From: Gammaproteobacteria bacterium
GTDB lineage: Bacteria; Pseudomonadota; Gammaproteobacteria; Arenicellales; UBA868
Direction: 5' to 3'
Assembly: GCA_003529705.1 (NCBI GenBank)
Contig: DPVA01000044.1
Coordinates: forward strand, 2,028 to 20,942
DNA: 18,915 nt
Positions within the stretch are counted from its first letter, which is position 1. Each line of letters opens with the position of its first letter. The notes below the pieces were generated by a model. It was given only the letters and a program-made list of their open reading frames with translations. It made no database searches and had not been told where the DNA came from. Shown here in pieces: positions 7,955 to 16,449 of this stretch. A program made the position numbers and the translations under genes.

Positions 7955-9291
7955 GTGCTATGGAAAGCCATGCAGTGCCCTATGTTGAAGCGCAACAGGC
8001 ACATGCCAGTGAATTGCCGGCAGCTGGCGTAGCAGCGCTGGATCGCAGCCGTTTGGAAGCGCTGGAGATCCTCGGTGAGCGCGGTTTGCCGTCCCAGCAC
8101 GATGAGGACTGGAAGTACACCTCCATCAAGCCCATAACTCGATCCCGGTTTAGCCCGGCAGTATCGGGAGTTGATTGTTCAGAGCACTTTATTGCCGCAT
8201 CGGCGATCGATAATCTGGATGCCTGGCAGCTCGTGTTCGCCGATGGATTTCACCTGCCGCACCGTTCAAAAACCGACGGCCTTCCGGAAGGTGTGCAGGT
8301 GACGGGTCTTGCCGAGGCGCTGACACAGGATCCGGCACCCATTGTCGACCGACTGGGATTTGCCATGGGGGAGATGCCACACGGGTTTTCCGCGATGAAC
8401 TCGGCATTTGTGGGAGACGGCGCCCTGGTAGAGGTCGATCCGGGCGTCCAACTGGACAAGCCCATCGAACTGCTCTTTGTTTCGGGTTGCAGCGGGGAGG
8501 GTTTCCTGAGTCTGCCGCGCAATCTTGTCATCCTTGGTGACGGCAGCGAGGCCAGCATCATCGAGCGCCACATCTCTTTTGGTGCGGAGCGTTCTCTTAG
8601 CAATTCGCTCACCGAGATTATCCTCGGGAAGAGCGCGACACTGAACTATTGCTGTGCGCAGGATCAGGCCGAGCGCACCTTCCACGTGGGTGGACTGTTC
8701 TGCCGCCTAGCGCAATCTGCCAAATTTAAAGCGACCACCATTACGATGGGAAGGTCATGGGTTCGCAACGATGCTCGGATCAATCTTGATGCCGAAGGAG
8801 CTCATGCTAACCTCGACGGGGCCTACCTTGCTTTCGGACGTTGTCATGTTGATAACCATACCCACATTTCGCATAACGCTCCCGAATGCACCAGTCGTGA
8901 ATGCTATAAAGGTGTGCTGGGTGACCGCGGACACGCGGTGTTCCATGGTCGGATCGTGGTGCAGCCGCACGCTCAGAAAACCGACTCGGAGCAAAGCAAC
9001 CAGAACCTGTTGCTCTCTGCAGATGCGCAAATCGACACCAAACCTCAACTGGAAATCTATGCGGACGATGTGAAATGTGCCCACGGCGCGACCGTGGGAC
9101 AGCTGGATGAGGCAGCTCTTTTCTATCTCGTGTCGCGTGGCGTTGATCGGGAGACAGCCCGACGTATGCTGACCCAGGCTTTCGCCGCCGAGATTCTTGA
9201 GACCGTAACGCCCTCCGCGTTGCAGAACTATCTTGCATCGCGGGTCTTGAGTCAGTTGTCTCCGGCTGTGCCGCCGGAGGCTGTTGCGTAG
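7951..9291 (+). CDS. sufD: Fe-S cluster scaffold subunit SufD
   Basis: SufD pairs with SufB in the SufBC2D complex and is needed for iron acquisition and cluster formation. The 446-residue product is of normal length. The N-terminal helical part includes the DEDWKYTSIKPI motif (51-62). The beta-helix core ends in the conserved DDVKCAHGATVGQLDE, with C376 and H378 (H378 is the likely counterpart of E. coli H360 at the SufB-SufD interface). The C-terminal helical part, ALFYLVSRGVDRETARRML, is typical of the family. The start overlaps the sufC stop. A 7-base-pair inverted repeat lies in its last codons. The usual next gene, sufS, is absent; the SufT-like gene follows after 38 bases. Confidence 0.95.
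   Translation: MSAMESHAVPYVEAQQAHASELPAAGVAALDRSRLEALEILGERGLPSQHDEDWKYTSIKPITRSRFSPAVSGVDCSEHFIAASAIDNLDAWQLVFADGFHLPHRSKTDGLPEGVQVTGLAEALTQDPAPIVDRLGFAMGEMPHGFSAMNSAFVGDGALVEVDPGVQLDKPIELLFVSGCSGEGFLSLPRNLVILGDGSEASIIERHISFGAERSLSNSLTEIILGKSATLNYCCAQDQAERTFHVGGLFCRLAQSAKFKATTITMGRSWVRNDARINLDAEGAHANLDGAYLAFGRCHVDNHTHISHNAPECTSRECYKGVLGDRGHAVFHGRIVVQPHAQKTDSEQSNQNLLLSADAQIDTKPQLEIYADDVKCAHGATVGQLDEAALFYLVSRGVDRETARRMLTQAFAAEILETVTPSALQNYLASRVLSQLSPAVPPEAVA
9260..9279 (+). other. Hairpin at the 3' end of sufD
   Basis: CTCCGGC (9260-9266), loop tgtgcc, GCCGGAG (9273-9279): a perfect 7-base-pair stem inside the last codons of sufD. No T-run follows. With the sufB-sufC hairpin it would bracket the sufC-sufD part of the message. 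It may be a by-product of Pro/Ala-rich coding. Confidence 0.35.
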
Positions 9292-9329
9292 CGTATCCTT
9301 CAAACAGATAAATTGAATTTAACCGTCAT

Positions 9330-9761
9330 ATGAGTAGCACCGAATCCGAAACACCTGTCACTGACCCGCCTAATCCAGTCGATGCCGGTGGTGAGACCGA
9401 GACCTCTCTCGCCGCCGATCATCCGCCCTCTGTCCGGCTTGCCTCGGTTGCTGCCGATGGGACCCTGCTTGAGCGAGTGGTCGCCGGGGTACGTGAAATC
9501 TATGATCCTGAAATTCCACTCAATATTTATGACCTCGGTCTGATCTATCGGATTGAGATCGCTGAAGAAGGCGATGTAGCAATCGACATGACGCTGACTT
9601 CACCTATGTGCCCCGTGGCAGAGTCATTGCCTGGGGAGGTGGAACTGGCAGCGCGCGCGGTCGATGGGGTGTCAGATGTTGTGATCGAGTTGGTCTGGGA
9701 TCCGCCCTGGGGTCCCGAGGTTATGAGCGAAGCTGCGCGGCTTGAACTCGGAATTTTCTGA
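9330..9761 (+). CDS. sufT: SufT-like MIP18/DUF59 Fe-S maturation protein (PaaD-like)
   Basis: Member of the DUF59/MIP18 family, SUF-associated branch; it helps deliver or mature Fe-S clusters in target proteins. The product has 143 residues: a polar, probably disordered N-terminal tail of about 40, then the domain, with DPEIPLNIYDLGLIYRIEI at 59-77 and the conserved cysteine C94 in LTSPMCPVAESLP. The end, VWDPPWGPEVMSEAARLELGIF, is typical. Its place straight after sufBCD supports SufT over the phenylacetate PaaD protein, as no paa genes are near. It overlaps the next gene by one base (TGATG). Confidence 0.88.
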   Translation: MSSTESETPVTDPPNPVDAGGETETSLAADHPPSVRLASVAADGTLLERVVAGVREIYDPEIPLNIYDLGLIYRIEIAEEGDVAIDMTLTSPMCPVAESLPGEVELAARAVDGVSDVVIELVWDPPWGPEVMSEAARLELGIF

Positions 9762-10081
9762 TGAGCGATTGGGTTCGGGTAGCATGTGCCGATGAGGTAC
9801 AGGCGGGAACGCCTTTTGCCACCACTCTAGATGACGACGCACTTTTGTTGGCGCGGCTCGGCGACGACATCGTCGCGCTGGAAGATCTGTGTACCCACGA
9901 CGGCAGCGAGATTTCAGGCGGCTGTATTGTTGATGGTGCTATCGAATGCCCGCGGCACGGCGCCCGATTTTGCCTCCGGACCGGAGAGGTGCTTTCTCCT
10001 CCCGCCTACGAGGGCCTGCACGTATTCCCGGTTCGGATTGAAGACGGCGCTGTTTGGGTCAGGGACGACCGTTGGGACTGA
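9761..10081 (+). CDS. Rieske-type [2Fe-2S] ferredoxin
   Basis: A small soluble Rieske protein of 106 residues, without signal peptide or membrane helix. The two ligand pairs are clear: C44-T-H46 (LCTHDGSEI) and C63-P-R-H66 (IECPRHGARF), spaced as in dioxygenase ferredoxin subunits. No oxygenase or reductase gene is nearby. Its one-base overlap with the SufT-like gene makes it the last member of the suf operon. Rieske ferredoxins are known inside suf operons of some actinobacteria, so an electron-donor or cluster-acceptor role in Fe-S assembly is likely, but that is inference. No terminator is visible after it; the next gene is convergent, 25 bases away. Confidence 0.93.
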   Translation: MSDWVRVACADEVQAGTPFATTLDDDALLLARLGDDIVALEDLCTHDGSEISGGCIVDGAIECPRHGARFCLRTGEVLSPPAYEGLHVFPVRIEDGAVWVRDDRWD

Positions 10082-10106
10082 GTTTTGCTTTATTGCGCGG
10101 GAGTTA

Positions 10107-10649
10107 TCAGGAAGGTCGACTCCGCCGGTAACGCTCGGTCAGCCATAAAAACGGACCCAATATTGCTAGTTCGATAGCCACGGTCCTGAGGTTGTGTATG
10201 GAAAAAATGTCATGGATTACATCGCCAATGCCCACACTTTGAGCGCCGTGACTGAAATTGCTGAACAGCGTTACCGGCGCGATATAGTAACTATCATCAA
10301 ATGGCCACAAGAGCGGTACGCCATACGGGGCGCCTAAGTCCGCCGCCAGGGTGTCAGCCAGTACATGACCCAGATATATCGAAAAGATCACAAACACTTG
10401 AGCCTTCGACAAGTTCCGGAAGATCAGCGCGAGCAGTACCGTGAAAACACCGGCGGCCGCAATCGAGTGGGTTGGACCATGATGGAAGCGGTTCGGATCG
10501 CCGATCAATATTCCGGGCAGAAAGTCGAGATCGGGTGCGATGGCGGCGAAGACGACCAGCACCGCCCACCGTCGCGTAAACACCTCGCGGGGTTTTGGGA
10601 CTCCGGATATCGCCAAGGCGAACAAGACATGTCCAACCGGACTTGGCAT
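10107..10649 (-). CDS. DUF457/YdjM-like membrane-bound metal-dependent hydrolase
   Basis: A polytopic membrane protein of 180 residues in the family annotated as inner-membrane metal-dependent hydrolases (YdjM/DUF457; the activity is unproven). Conserved polar motifs lie within or next to membrane segments: SPVGHVLF (H7), APDLDFLPG (D40, D42), FHHGPTHS (H56, H57, H61) and GHVLADTL (H95, D99), which together could bind a metal. I chose the ATG at 10649 over an upstream in-frame start because the family begins MPSPVGH or similar and an AGGA sits about ten bases before it. It is the only leftward gene here. It converges on the Rieske gene and is head to head with the thioesterase. Confidence 0.85.
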   Translation of the reverse strand: MPSPVGHVLFALAISGVPKPREVFTRRWAVLVVFAAIAPDLDFLPGILIGDPNRFHHGPTHSIAAAGVFTVLLALIFRNLSKAQVFVIFSIYLGHVLADTLAADLGAPYGVPLLWPFDDSYYIAPVTLFSNFSHGAQSVGIGDVIHDIFSIHNLRTVAIELAILGPFLWLTERYRRSRPS

Positions 10650-10663
10650 GGGAGTGCATCCTG

Positions 10664-11191
10664 TTGATAGAAGACGTGAAGGAAAAGGCCGAGGAGCCCA
10701 GTCCCTCAACGCGTGAAGATTACGCTTTGCACGTGCGTTTGTTTACGCGCTGGAGCGATTATGACATGCTCGGGCATGTCAATAATGTGGAGTACTACCG
10801 CTACTTCGAGACGGCGATCCTGACCCTCTTGCGTGAGACGGGGCTTGACTGGCAACTCGACCCCATTATTCCGCTTGCCGCCGAGAATGGGTGTTCCTTT
10901 CTCAGGCCGGTGGCGGTGTCCGGCCATGTAGACATCGGCGTGCGGATAGGACACCTCGGGAACAGCAGCGTGCGTTATGAAACTGCGGTCTTCTTACCTG
11001 ATGACGATACGCCGAGCGCTACCGGATTTTTTGTCCACGTGTTTATTGATCGTGCCGCCGGCCGGCCTGTGCCGATGCCGCAGGCAGTCCGGATGCACTT
11101 TGAACAACAGCGTGAAACCCTTGCCAAAGGGAAAATTCGGCTTGTGGATGAGGCGCGGCTTCTTCCCACAAGACCGCCAGTCGGTGGTTAA
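10664..11191 (+). CDS. 4HBT-family (YbgC/FcbC-like) acyl-CoA thioesterase
   Basis: Single hot-dog domain protein that probably hydrolyses acyl-CoA or 4-hydroxybenzoyl-CoA-like thioesters in the cytosol. The active-site region is clear: TRWSDYDMLGHVNNVEYYRY, with the catalytic-type Asp at about residue 34. CSFLRPVAVSGHVDIGVRIG and the SVRYETAVF strand complete the fold. The start is uncertain. TTG 10664 has GGGAG about ten bases upstream and gives 175 residues; GTG 10676 is the alternative. No ATG precedes the domain. Only 14 bases separate this start from that of the opposite-strand gene. Substrate cannot be told from sequence. Confidence 0.85.
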   Translation: MIEDVKEKAEEPSPSTREDYALHVRLFTRWSDYDMLGHVNNVEYYRYFETAILTLLRETGLDWQLDPIIPLAAENGCSFLRPVAVSGHVDIGVRIGHLGNSSVRYETAVFLPDDDTPSATGFFVHVFIDRAAGRPVPMPQAVRMHFEQQRETLAKGKIRLVDEARLLPTRPPVGG

Positions 11192-11242
11192 ATTGGTCGT
11201 GCGTCCCTGAGACGGCCGCCCAAACCTTTCCTCAAAGTAACT

Positions 11243-12628
11243 ATGACGCGCAAACTCTACATAAAGACTTTCGGCTGTCAGATGAATGAATATGACTCGA
11301 GTCGTATTGCTGACCTTATGGCTACCTCACACAACATGGTGCTAACGGATCACGCCGAACAGGCCGACATGTTGCTGTTGAATACCTGTTCGGTCCGCGA
11401 GAAGGCCCAGGAAAAAGTATTCTCTCAGCTGGGCCGGTGGCGCCACTGGAAAGAGCAGCGACCCGATCTGGTGATTGGGGTGGGCGGGTGTGTCGCGAGC
11501 CAAGAGGGCGATCTGATTTTGCGTAGAGCGCCCTATGTTGACCTCGTTTTTGGACCCCAGACCTATCATCGGCTCCCGGCTATGATCGAGGCACTACGGC
11601 GAGAGCGCCAGCCGCGCATTGACATTAGTTTTCCAGAGATTGAAAAGTTTGATGCGCTCGTGCCGCCACGCAGTGAAGGTCCGCGGGCTTATGTTTCGGT
11701 GATGGAAGGCTGCAGCAAGTACTGCACTTTCTGCGTTGTTCCCTACACGCGCGGCGAAGAGTTCAGTCGCCCTTTTGACGAAGTCATCACTGAAATTGTG
11801 GAACTTGCAGAGCAAGGTGTGCGGGAAATCACTCTGCTCGGCCAGAATGTGAATGCGTATGCCGGCGCGCGTTACGGCGGCGGCATTATCGATTTCGCTG
11901 AGTTGCTGGCGTATGCCGCCGAGGTGGAGGGTATCGACCGGCTGCGTTACACGACCTCACACCCGGTGGATTTCACCGAGGCACTGATTGATGCGTATCG
12001 TCAGGTACCGGAACTCGTGAGCCACCTGCACCTGCCGGTGCAAAGTGGGTCGGATCAAATTCTTTCGGCGATGAAGCGGCAGTATCGGGTGGCGGATTAC
12101 GAAGCCATCATTGCGGGCCTTCGCGAAGCGCGGCCTGATATCAGCCTGTCTTCCGATTTCATCGTTGGGTTTCCCGGAGAGTCATCTGATGATTTCAACG
12201 CGACACTGGACTTGATCGAACGGGTCGGCTTTGACCATTCGTTCAGTTTTGTCTACAGCGCCCGGCCGGGTACACCCGCTGCCGCGCTCGCGGATGATGT
12301 CCCAAGAGACGAAAAACGGGATCGGCTTTCGCGGTTGCAGGCATTGATCGACACCCAGGCCGCCGCAATCAGCGCGGAGATGGTGGGCACGACTCAGCAG
12401 ATTTTGGTGGATGGCGTTTCGCGCAAGAATGCCGGACATCTGAGTGGGCGCACCGAAAACAATCGCGTGGTCAATTTCGCTGCTGGGGAAACCTCGATCG
12501 GTGATTTTGTTGACGTTCGGATTACCGAAGCATTGCCTAACTCTTTAAGGGCAGAGGTGCTTGGGGTTATGCCGCCAACTTCTGCTATGATGACGCCTGC
12601 TTCGCGTGGAGCATCAGTACTGGATTGA
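11243..12628 (+). CDS. miaB: tRNA-2-methylthio-N6-dimethylallyladenosine synthase MiaB
   Basis: Radical-SAM enzyme adding the methylthio group to i6A37 of tRNAs reading UNN codons; it needs two [4Fe-4S] clusters. The 461-residue product has all three parts. The N-terminal domain carries C12 ([11 protein letters not shown]), C49 ([11 protein letters not shown]) and C83 (GGCVA) for the auxiliary cluster. The radical-SAM core has C157, C161 and C164 ([16 protein letters not shown]). A C-terminal TRAM domain extends from about residue 375. The [10 protein letters not shown] and NTCSVREKA strings point to MiaB over RimO or MtaB. The ribosome site is weak. Its stop overlaps the TTG start of the PhoH-like gene, heading the miaB-ybeZ-ybeY-ybeX-lnt run known from E. 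coli. Confidence 0.97.
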   Translation: MTRKLYIKTFGCQMNEYDSSRIADLMATSHNMVLTDHAEQADMLLLNTCSVREKAQEKVFSQLGRWRHWKEQRPDLVIGVGGCVASQEGDLILRRAPYVDLVFGPQTYHRLPAMIEALRRERQPRIDISFPEIEKFDALVPPRSEGPRAYVSVMEGCSKYCTFCVVPYTRGEEFSRPFDEVITEIVELAEQGVREITLLGQNVNAYAGARYGGGIIDFAELLAYAAEVEGIDRLRYTTSHPVDFTEALIDAYRQVPELVSHLHLPVQSGSDQILSAMKRQYRVADYEAIIAGLREARPDISLSSDFIVGFPGESSDDFNATLDLIERVGFDHSFSFVYSARPGTPAAALADDVPRDEKRDRLSRLQALIDTQAAAISAEMVGTTQQILVDGVSRKNAGHLSGRTENNRVVNFAAGETSIGDFVDVRITEALPNSLRAEVLGVMPPTSAMMTPASRGASVLD

Positions 12629-13593
12629 ATAACCCCACCCAACCCATCACCTTCCTTCTCGATCCCGAGGACAACCAGCGCCTGGCCGACCTGTGTGGAG
12701 AGCACAACGCTCACCTCAAACAGGTAGAGCAGGGGTTTGGTGTGCGTATCTCTCATCGTGGGCATCTTTTTTGTGTGGATGGCCAGGATCAGGATGTCCG
12801 CAACGCGCAGGATGTGCTCCGCGCGCTCTATTCGGACAGCAGCAGTGGTGCGCCGCTAAGTCCCGACCGAGTCCAGATCGCGATCAGCCAGATTCCAAGA
12901 CAAGGCCTCGGCGATCATGACGAATCGGAAGATGTGATCATCCGCGTGCGTAAGGCCATGATTCGGGGTAAAAGCCTTAATCAAAAGCGCTATCTCGGCA
13001 ATATTCTGCGGCACGATATCAACTTCGGTGTCGGACCCGCCGGCACCGGTAAAACCTATCTCGCGGTTGCCTGTGCGGTACAGGCGCTCGCCGAGGAGAC
13101 GATCGACCGAATAGTACTTGTTCGTCCGGCAGTTGAGGCCGGGGAGCGCTTGGGATTTTTGCCGGGCGACATTGGGCAGAAAGTCGATCCCTACCTTCGA
13201 CCGCTGTATGACGCGCTCTACGAGATGCTAGGCTTTGAGCGAGTGGGTCGCTTGATGGAACGCCATGTCATTGAACTGGCGCCGCTCGCCTACATGCGCG
13301 GTCGAACGCTGAGCCACGCCTTTGTAATTCTGGATGAGGCGCAAAACACAACCGAGGCGCAGATGAAGATGTTTCTTACCCGCTTGGGCTTTGGCTCACG
13401 GGCCGTCATCACTGGTGACCCTTCGCAGGTCGACCTTCCGGGACAGACCCGCTCTGGGCTAATCCACGCTGTGGAAATACTGTCGTCCGTCAAGGGCCTC
13501 AGCGTAACCCGCTTTACACCCCAGGATGTGGTCCGCCACCCGTTGGTGCAGCGCGTGATCGAGGCCTATGAAAGGGAGGGTCGGTCAGCCTGA
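12625..13593 (+). CDS. ybeZ: PhoH-like ATPase YbeZ
   Basis: P-loop ATPase of the PhoH family, thought to act with the RNase YbeY in ribosome and RNA metabolism. The 322-residue product has an N-terminal KH-like part (about 8-70), then the ATPase core with Walker A GPAGTGKT (137-144) and Walker B VILDEAQN (234-241). [10 protein letters not shown] and [10 protein letters not shown] are further family motifs. The start is TTG at 12625, sharing TTGA with the miaB stop. No ATG lies upstream of the conserved [15 protein letters not shown] segment. ybeY follows with no gap, so YbeZ and YbeY are probably co-translated. Confidence 0.94.
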   Translation: MNNPTQPITFLLDPEDNQRLADLCGEHNAHLKQVEQGFGVRISHRGHLFCVDGQDQDVRNAQDVLRALYSDSSSGAPLSPDRVQIAISQIPRQGLGDHDESEDVIIRVRKAMIRGKSLNQKRYLGNILRHDINFGVGPAGTGKTYLAVACAVQALAEETIDRIVLVRPAVEAGERLGFLPGDIGQKVDPYLRPLYDALYEMLGFERVGRLMERHVIELAPLAYMRGRTLSHAFVILDEAQNTTEAQMKMFLTRLGFGSRAVITGDPSQVDLPGQTRSGLIHAVEILSSVKGLSVTRFTPQDVVRHPLVQRVIEAYEREGRSA

Positions 13594-14058
13594 GTGGAAG
13601 CCGCGATAGAGGTGCAACTGGCAAGTGGCCACGGTGACGAGCCAACCGTTGAGCAGGTCCGCAAGTGGGTGGCCGCGGCACTGGCGGTGTTTCACGTAGC
13701 GAGTGCCAGTCTAACGGTGCGAATGGTCGACGAGACTGAAATGATAGAACTCAACACGCGTTTTCGTGCCCACCCGGGACCAACCAATGTCCTCTCCTTT
13801 CCTGTTGGGCCGTTGCCGGGTCTCCCGAAGGCGGAGCATCCGCTCGGCGATATCGTGGTCTGCCCGTCCGTGGTCGAACGCGAGGCGTTGAGTCAGGGAA
13901 AGAAAGTGCAAGACCACTTTGCCCACCTCGTGGTGCATGGGGTGCTGCATCTGCATGGCCATGACCATCAGAACAACTCGCAGGCAGCTGCGATGGAACA
14001 ACTGGAGACCGAAGTGCTTGCTACCCTCGGGATCGAAAATCCATACCAGACGGCCTGA
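13594..14058 (+). CDS. ybeY: Endoribonuclease YbeY (16S rRNA maturation)
   Basis: Zinc-dependent single-strand endoribonuclease involved in 16S rRNA 3'-end maturation and 70S quality control. The 154-residue product is the normal size. The metal-binding signature is H115-x3-H119-x5-H125 (VHGVLHLHGHDH). The family motif around LNTRFRAHPGPTNVLSFP and the LGDIVVCP strand are also present. The start is GTG at 13594, immediately after the ybeZ stop, giving a normal N-terminus. The CorC gene begins seven bases after its stop. Confidence 0.95.
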   Translation: MEAAIEVQLASGHGDEPTVEQVRKWVAAALAVFHVASASLTVRMVDETEMIELNTRFRAHPGPTNVLSFPVGPLPGLPKAEHPLGDIVVCPSVVEREALSQGKKVQDHFAHLVVHGVLHLHGHDHQNNSQAAAMEQLETEVLATLGIENPYQTA

Positions 14059-14065
14059 CACGCAC

Positions 14066-14932
14066 ATGCAGAACCAAAAAGAACGCAGCGCGTTTTTGCG
14101 CCCAGACTGGTGGCAGGGTCTGCGCTACCTGTTGCGCGGTATTCCACATACCCGCGAGCATCTTTTTTTCACCTTGGATGTAGCTCGGCGCGCTGATCTA
14201 GTCGATGACGACACCCTACAGATGATGCGTCGGGTGATCGAAGTATCCGACCTTCAGGTCGAACAGGTGATGGTTTCCCGCAGCCAGATGGTGACGGTCG
14301 ATGTGAATCAGACGCTCGAAGAAGTGCTACCGGCAATTACCGAGTCGGCGCACTCACGCTTTCCGGCGACGGACGGTGACAAGGACGGTGTGGTGGGTAT
14401 CCTCCTGGCCAAGGACCTTTTGCACCGCCAGCAGCAGAGCGAAGGTAACGGACTTCCCTGGGCGACGGTTCTACGACCTGCTGTGTTTATCCCCGAGAGC
14501 AAACGGCTCAACGTACTCCTGCAGGAGTTCCGCGATAGCCGCAATCATATGGCGATCGTGGTTAATGAATACGGCAGCGTTGTGGGCTTGATCACCATTG
14601 AGGATGTTCTTGAACAGATTGTCGGGAACATCGAGGATGAGCACGATCTCGATGGTGCTGCGGGGATGGTACTACGGCGGGGTTCGGGTTTCTGCGTGAT
14701 CAAGGCTATGCTCCCGGTCGAAAGTTTTAACCAACTCTACGGTGTGGACCTCGACTCGCTGGAGTACGACACCATGGGGGGGCTCGTGACCGGGGCGCTG
14801 GGCCATGTGCCTCGGCGTGGTGAGACGATCACGTTTGATCAGTTTACGGCGGAGGTGTTGAGTGCGGACAGCCGCCGGCCACGCCTTTTGCGCATTACCC
14901 TGATGCCGGCTGACGACACCCCGGCGCAGTAG
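14066..14932 (+). CDS. corC: CorC/YbeX CBS-domain protein (Mg2+/Co2+ efflux-associated)
   Basis: Cytosolic CBS-pair protein linked to magnesium and cobalt efflux; in E. coli YbeX has also been tied to ribosome metabolism, which fits the ybeZ-ybeY context. From ATG 14066 the product has 288 residues, near the E. coli length of about 290. CBS 1 spans about 68-125 (VSRSQMVTVDVNQTLEE, GVVGILLAKDLL) and CBS 2 about 130-185 (MAIVVNEYGSVVGLITIEDV). The CorC_HlyC domain runs about 200-282. It lacks the DUF21 membrane domain of larger CorB-type relatives. The frame is open further upstream inside ybeY, but that extension has no family similarity. lnt starts five bases after the stop. Confidence 0.94.
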   Translation: MQNQKERSAFLRPDWWQGLRYLLRGIPHTREHLFFTLDVARRADLVDDDTLQMMRRVIEVSDLQVEQVMVSRSQMVTVDVNQTLEEVLPAITESAHSRFPATDGDKDGVVGILLAKDLLHRQQQSEGNGLPWATVLRPAVFIPESKRLNVLLQEFRDSRNHMAIVVNEYGSVVGLITIEDVLEQIVGNIEDEHDLDGAAGMVLRRGSGFCVIKAMLPVESFNQLYGVDLDSLEYDTMGGLVTGALGHVPRRGETITFDQFTAEVLSADSRRPRLLRITLMPADDTPAQ

Positions 14933-14936
14933 TTTC

Positions 14937-16427
14937 ATGCGTTTTGCCGGCAGCGCGATGCGGTTAGCCGCGGTTGCTCTGTCGGGTCTTGCCTACCCGC
15001 TAGGGTTTGCGCCATTCGGCCTGTTCTGGCTCGCACCGCTCACACTGGCGGTGCTCTATGGCTGTTGGTTGAAAGCCTCCGTCCGCCAGGCAGCGCTGCA
15101 GGGCTTTGTGTTTGGTCTGACGATGGCGCTGAGCGGTGTCTCATGGATATACGTCAGTCTCAATCAGTTCGGCAATATGCCTGCGCCTTTGGCAGCGGCC
15201 GCCGTGATGGTTTTTGCAGCCCTGATGGCACTCTATCCGACCTTGGTCGGAGGGCTTCAAGCCTGTATGGGGCCCAAGAGTTTGGCCCTTCGTGCCACGC
15301 TGGTAATACCACCGCTATGGGTTCTAGGCGAGTGGTTGCGGGGCAACTTTCTCAGTGGATTTCCATGGCTCTATCTGGGCTACAGCCAGGTCGATACGCC
15401 ACTTGCTGCTTTGCTCCCCATTGCAGGGACCCTGGGCGTCAGTCTTTTGGCTGCACTCGGCGTTGGTACGCTGGTAGCGTTTGTATACCTGAGCGGTCGG
15501 TTGCGAAGACTCTCAGGTCTAGTGCTTTTAGGTTTGTTCTTATCTACGGCACTTATACGCATACCGGGTTTCGTTCAGCCTGCTGGCGATCCTATCAGTG
15601 TCGCCCTCGTGCAGCATAACGTTTCGCTTACCGACAAATGGCAGAGCCACAAAGCCAATGCTATTGCGAAAGACTATCTTGGAGATAGCGAACCTATCTC
15701 GGGCGTGGACCTCATCGTCTGGCCAGAGGGTGCACTGCCTGCATATGTCGACGAGATTGATTCGAGATTTATGGTTCGACTGAGAGATCATGAAGCGGAT
15801 TTTCTTCTTGGGGCATTGGCGCGTGAGGCATTGACACCGGAGTCTGCCTATTACAACGTCGCAATCGGTGTAGGGGAGGAGTCTGTCCTCTACCGAAAGC
15901 ACCAGTTGGTACCGTTCGGCGAATACCTACCAATGTCCTGGTTGCTGGCGTGGATAGTCGATTATCTCAGTATTCCGATGTCGGATTTCTCGCCGGGACC
16001 TCTGCCACAGTCGCCAATGCTACTCGCGGGCCATCTTATCGGGGTCAGCATCTGTTATGAAGACGCCTTTTCCCACGTGATTAACGCGGCCTTGCCGCAG
16101 GCGCAGGTACTTGCGAATCTCAGTGAGGACGCGTGGTTTGGCGATTCCCTGGCGCCGCATCAGCGGCTGCAGATGGCACGGGTACGGGCGATTGAAACCG
16201 GCCGTCCTATGATCCGATCCAGCAACAATGGCCTGTCGGCATTGATTGATGCTAAAGGTCGGGTGATGGTGGTGGCACCGCAGTTTGTGCGTACCGTGGT
16301 ACGAGGACGTGTGCAGCCCATGACGGGTACCACACCGTTCGTGCGCTGGGGAAACTTACCGACCCTGGGTCTGTGCGTACTGTTGCTCGGCGTGGGTTTT
16401 TGGCGGCGCATGTTGGGGGGCTCGTGA
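14937..16427 (+). CDS. lnt: Apolipoprotein N-acyltransferase Lnt
   Basis: Inner-membrane enzyme adding the third acyl chain to the N-terminal cysteine of lipoproteins, the last step before Lol sorting to the outer membrane. The 496-residue product has several N-terminal hydrophobic segments (about 10-210), a periplasmic nitrilase-like domain, and a final C-terminal helix (about 468-490). The catalytic triad is visible: E264 (IVWPEGALP), K321 (YRKHQLVPFGEYLP) and C373 (VSICYEDAF), the counterparts of E. coli E267, K335 and C387. ATG 14937 gives the usual short cytosolic N-terminus. It closes the ybeZ-ybeY-corC-lnt run; the nucleotidase begins 22 bases later. Confidence 0.96.
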   Translation: MRFAGSAMRLAAVALSGLAYPLGFAPFGLFWLAPLTLAVLYGCWLKASVRQAALQGFVFGLTMALSGVSWIYVSLNQFGNMPAPLAAAAVMVFAALMALYPTLVGGLQACMGPKSLALRATLVIPPLWVLGEWLRGNFLSGFPWLYLGYSQVDTPLAALLPIAGTLGVSLLAALGVGTLVAFVYLSGRLRRLSGLVLLGLFLSTALIRIPGFVQPAGDPISVALVQHNVSLTDKWQSHKANAIAKDYLGDSEPISGVDLIVWPEGALPAYVDEIDSRFMVRLRDHEADFLLGALAREALTPESAYYNVAIGVGEESVLYRKHQLVPFGEYLPMSWLLAWIVDYLSIPMSDFSPGPLPQSPMLLAGHLIGVSICYEDAFSHVINAALPQAQVLANLSEDAWFGDSLAPHQRLQMARVRAIETGRPMIRSSNNGLSALIDAKGRVMVVAPQFVRTVVRGRVQPMTGTTPFVRWGNLPTLGLCVLLLGVGFWRRMLGGS

Positions 16428-16449
16428 GCTGCTTTCACGGTGATAGACT

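Noticed and set aside
8755..9303. 182-residue open frame on the minus strand inside sufD
   Set aside because: It is the complement of conserved SufD coding sequence, with no motif or ribosome site.
9330..9761. Phenylacetate degradation protein PaaD
   Set aside because: The domain is shared, but no paa genes are present and the gene sits in a suf operon; SufT-like is the better call.
10595..10663. Upstream extension of the thioesterase frame to an ATG at 10595
   Set aside because: It overlaps the start of the opposite-strand membrane protein and adds no domain sequence. TTG 10664 or GTG 10676 fits better.
13919..14065. Upstream extension of the CorC reading frame
   Set aside because: The extra 49 residues are Cys/Trp/Arg-rich shadow translation of ybeY. 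ATG 14066 gives the normal CorC length.
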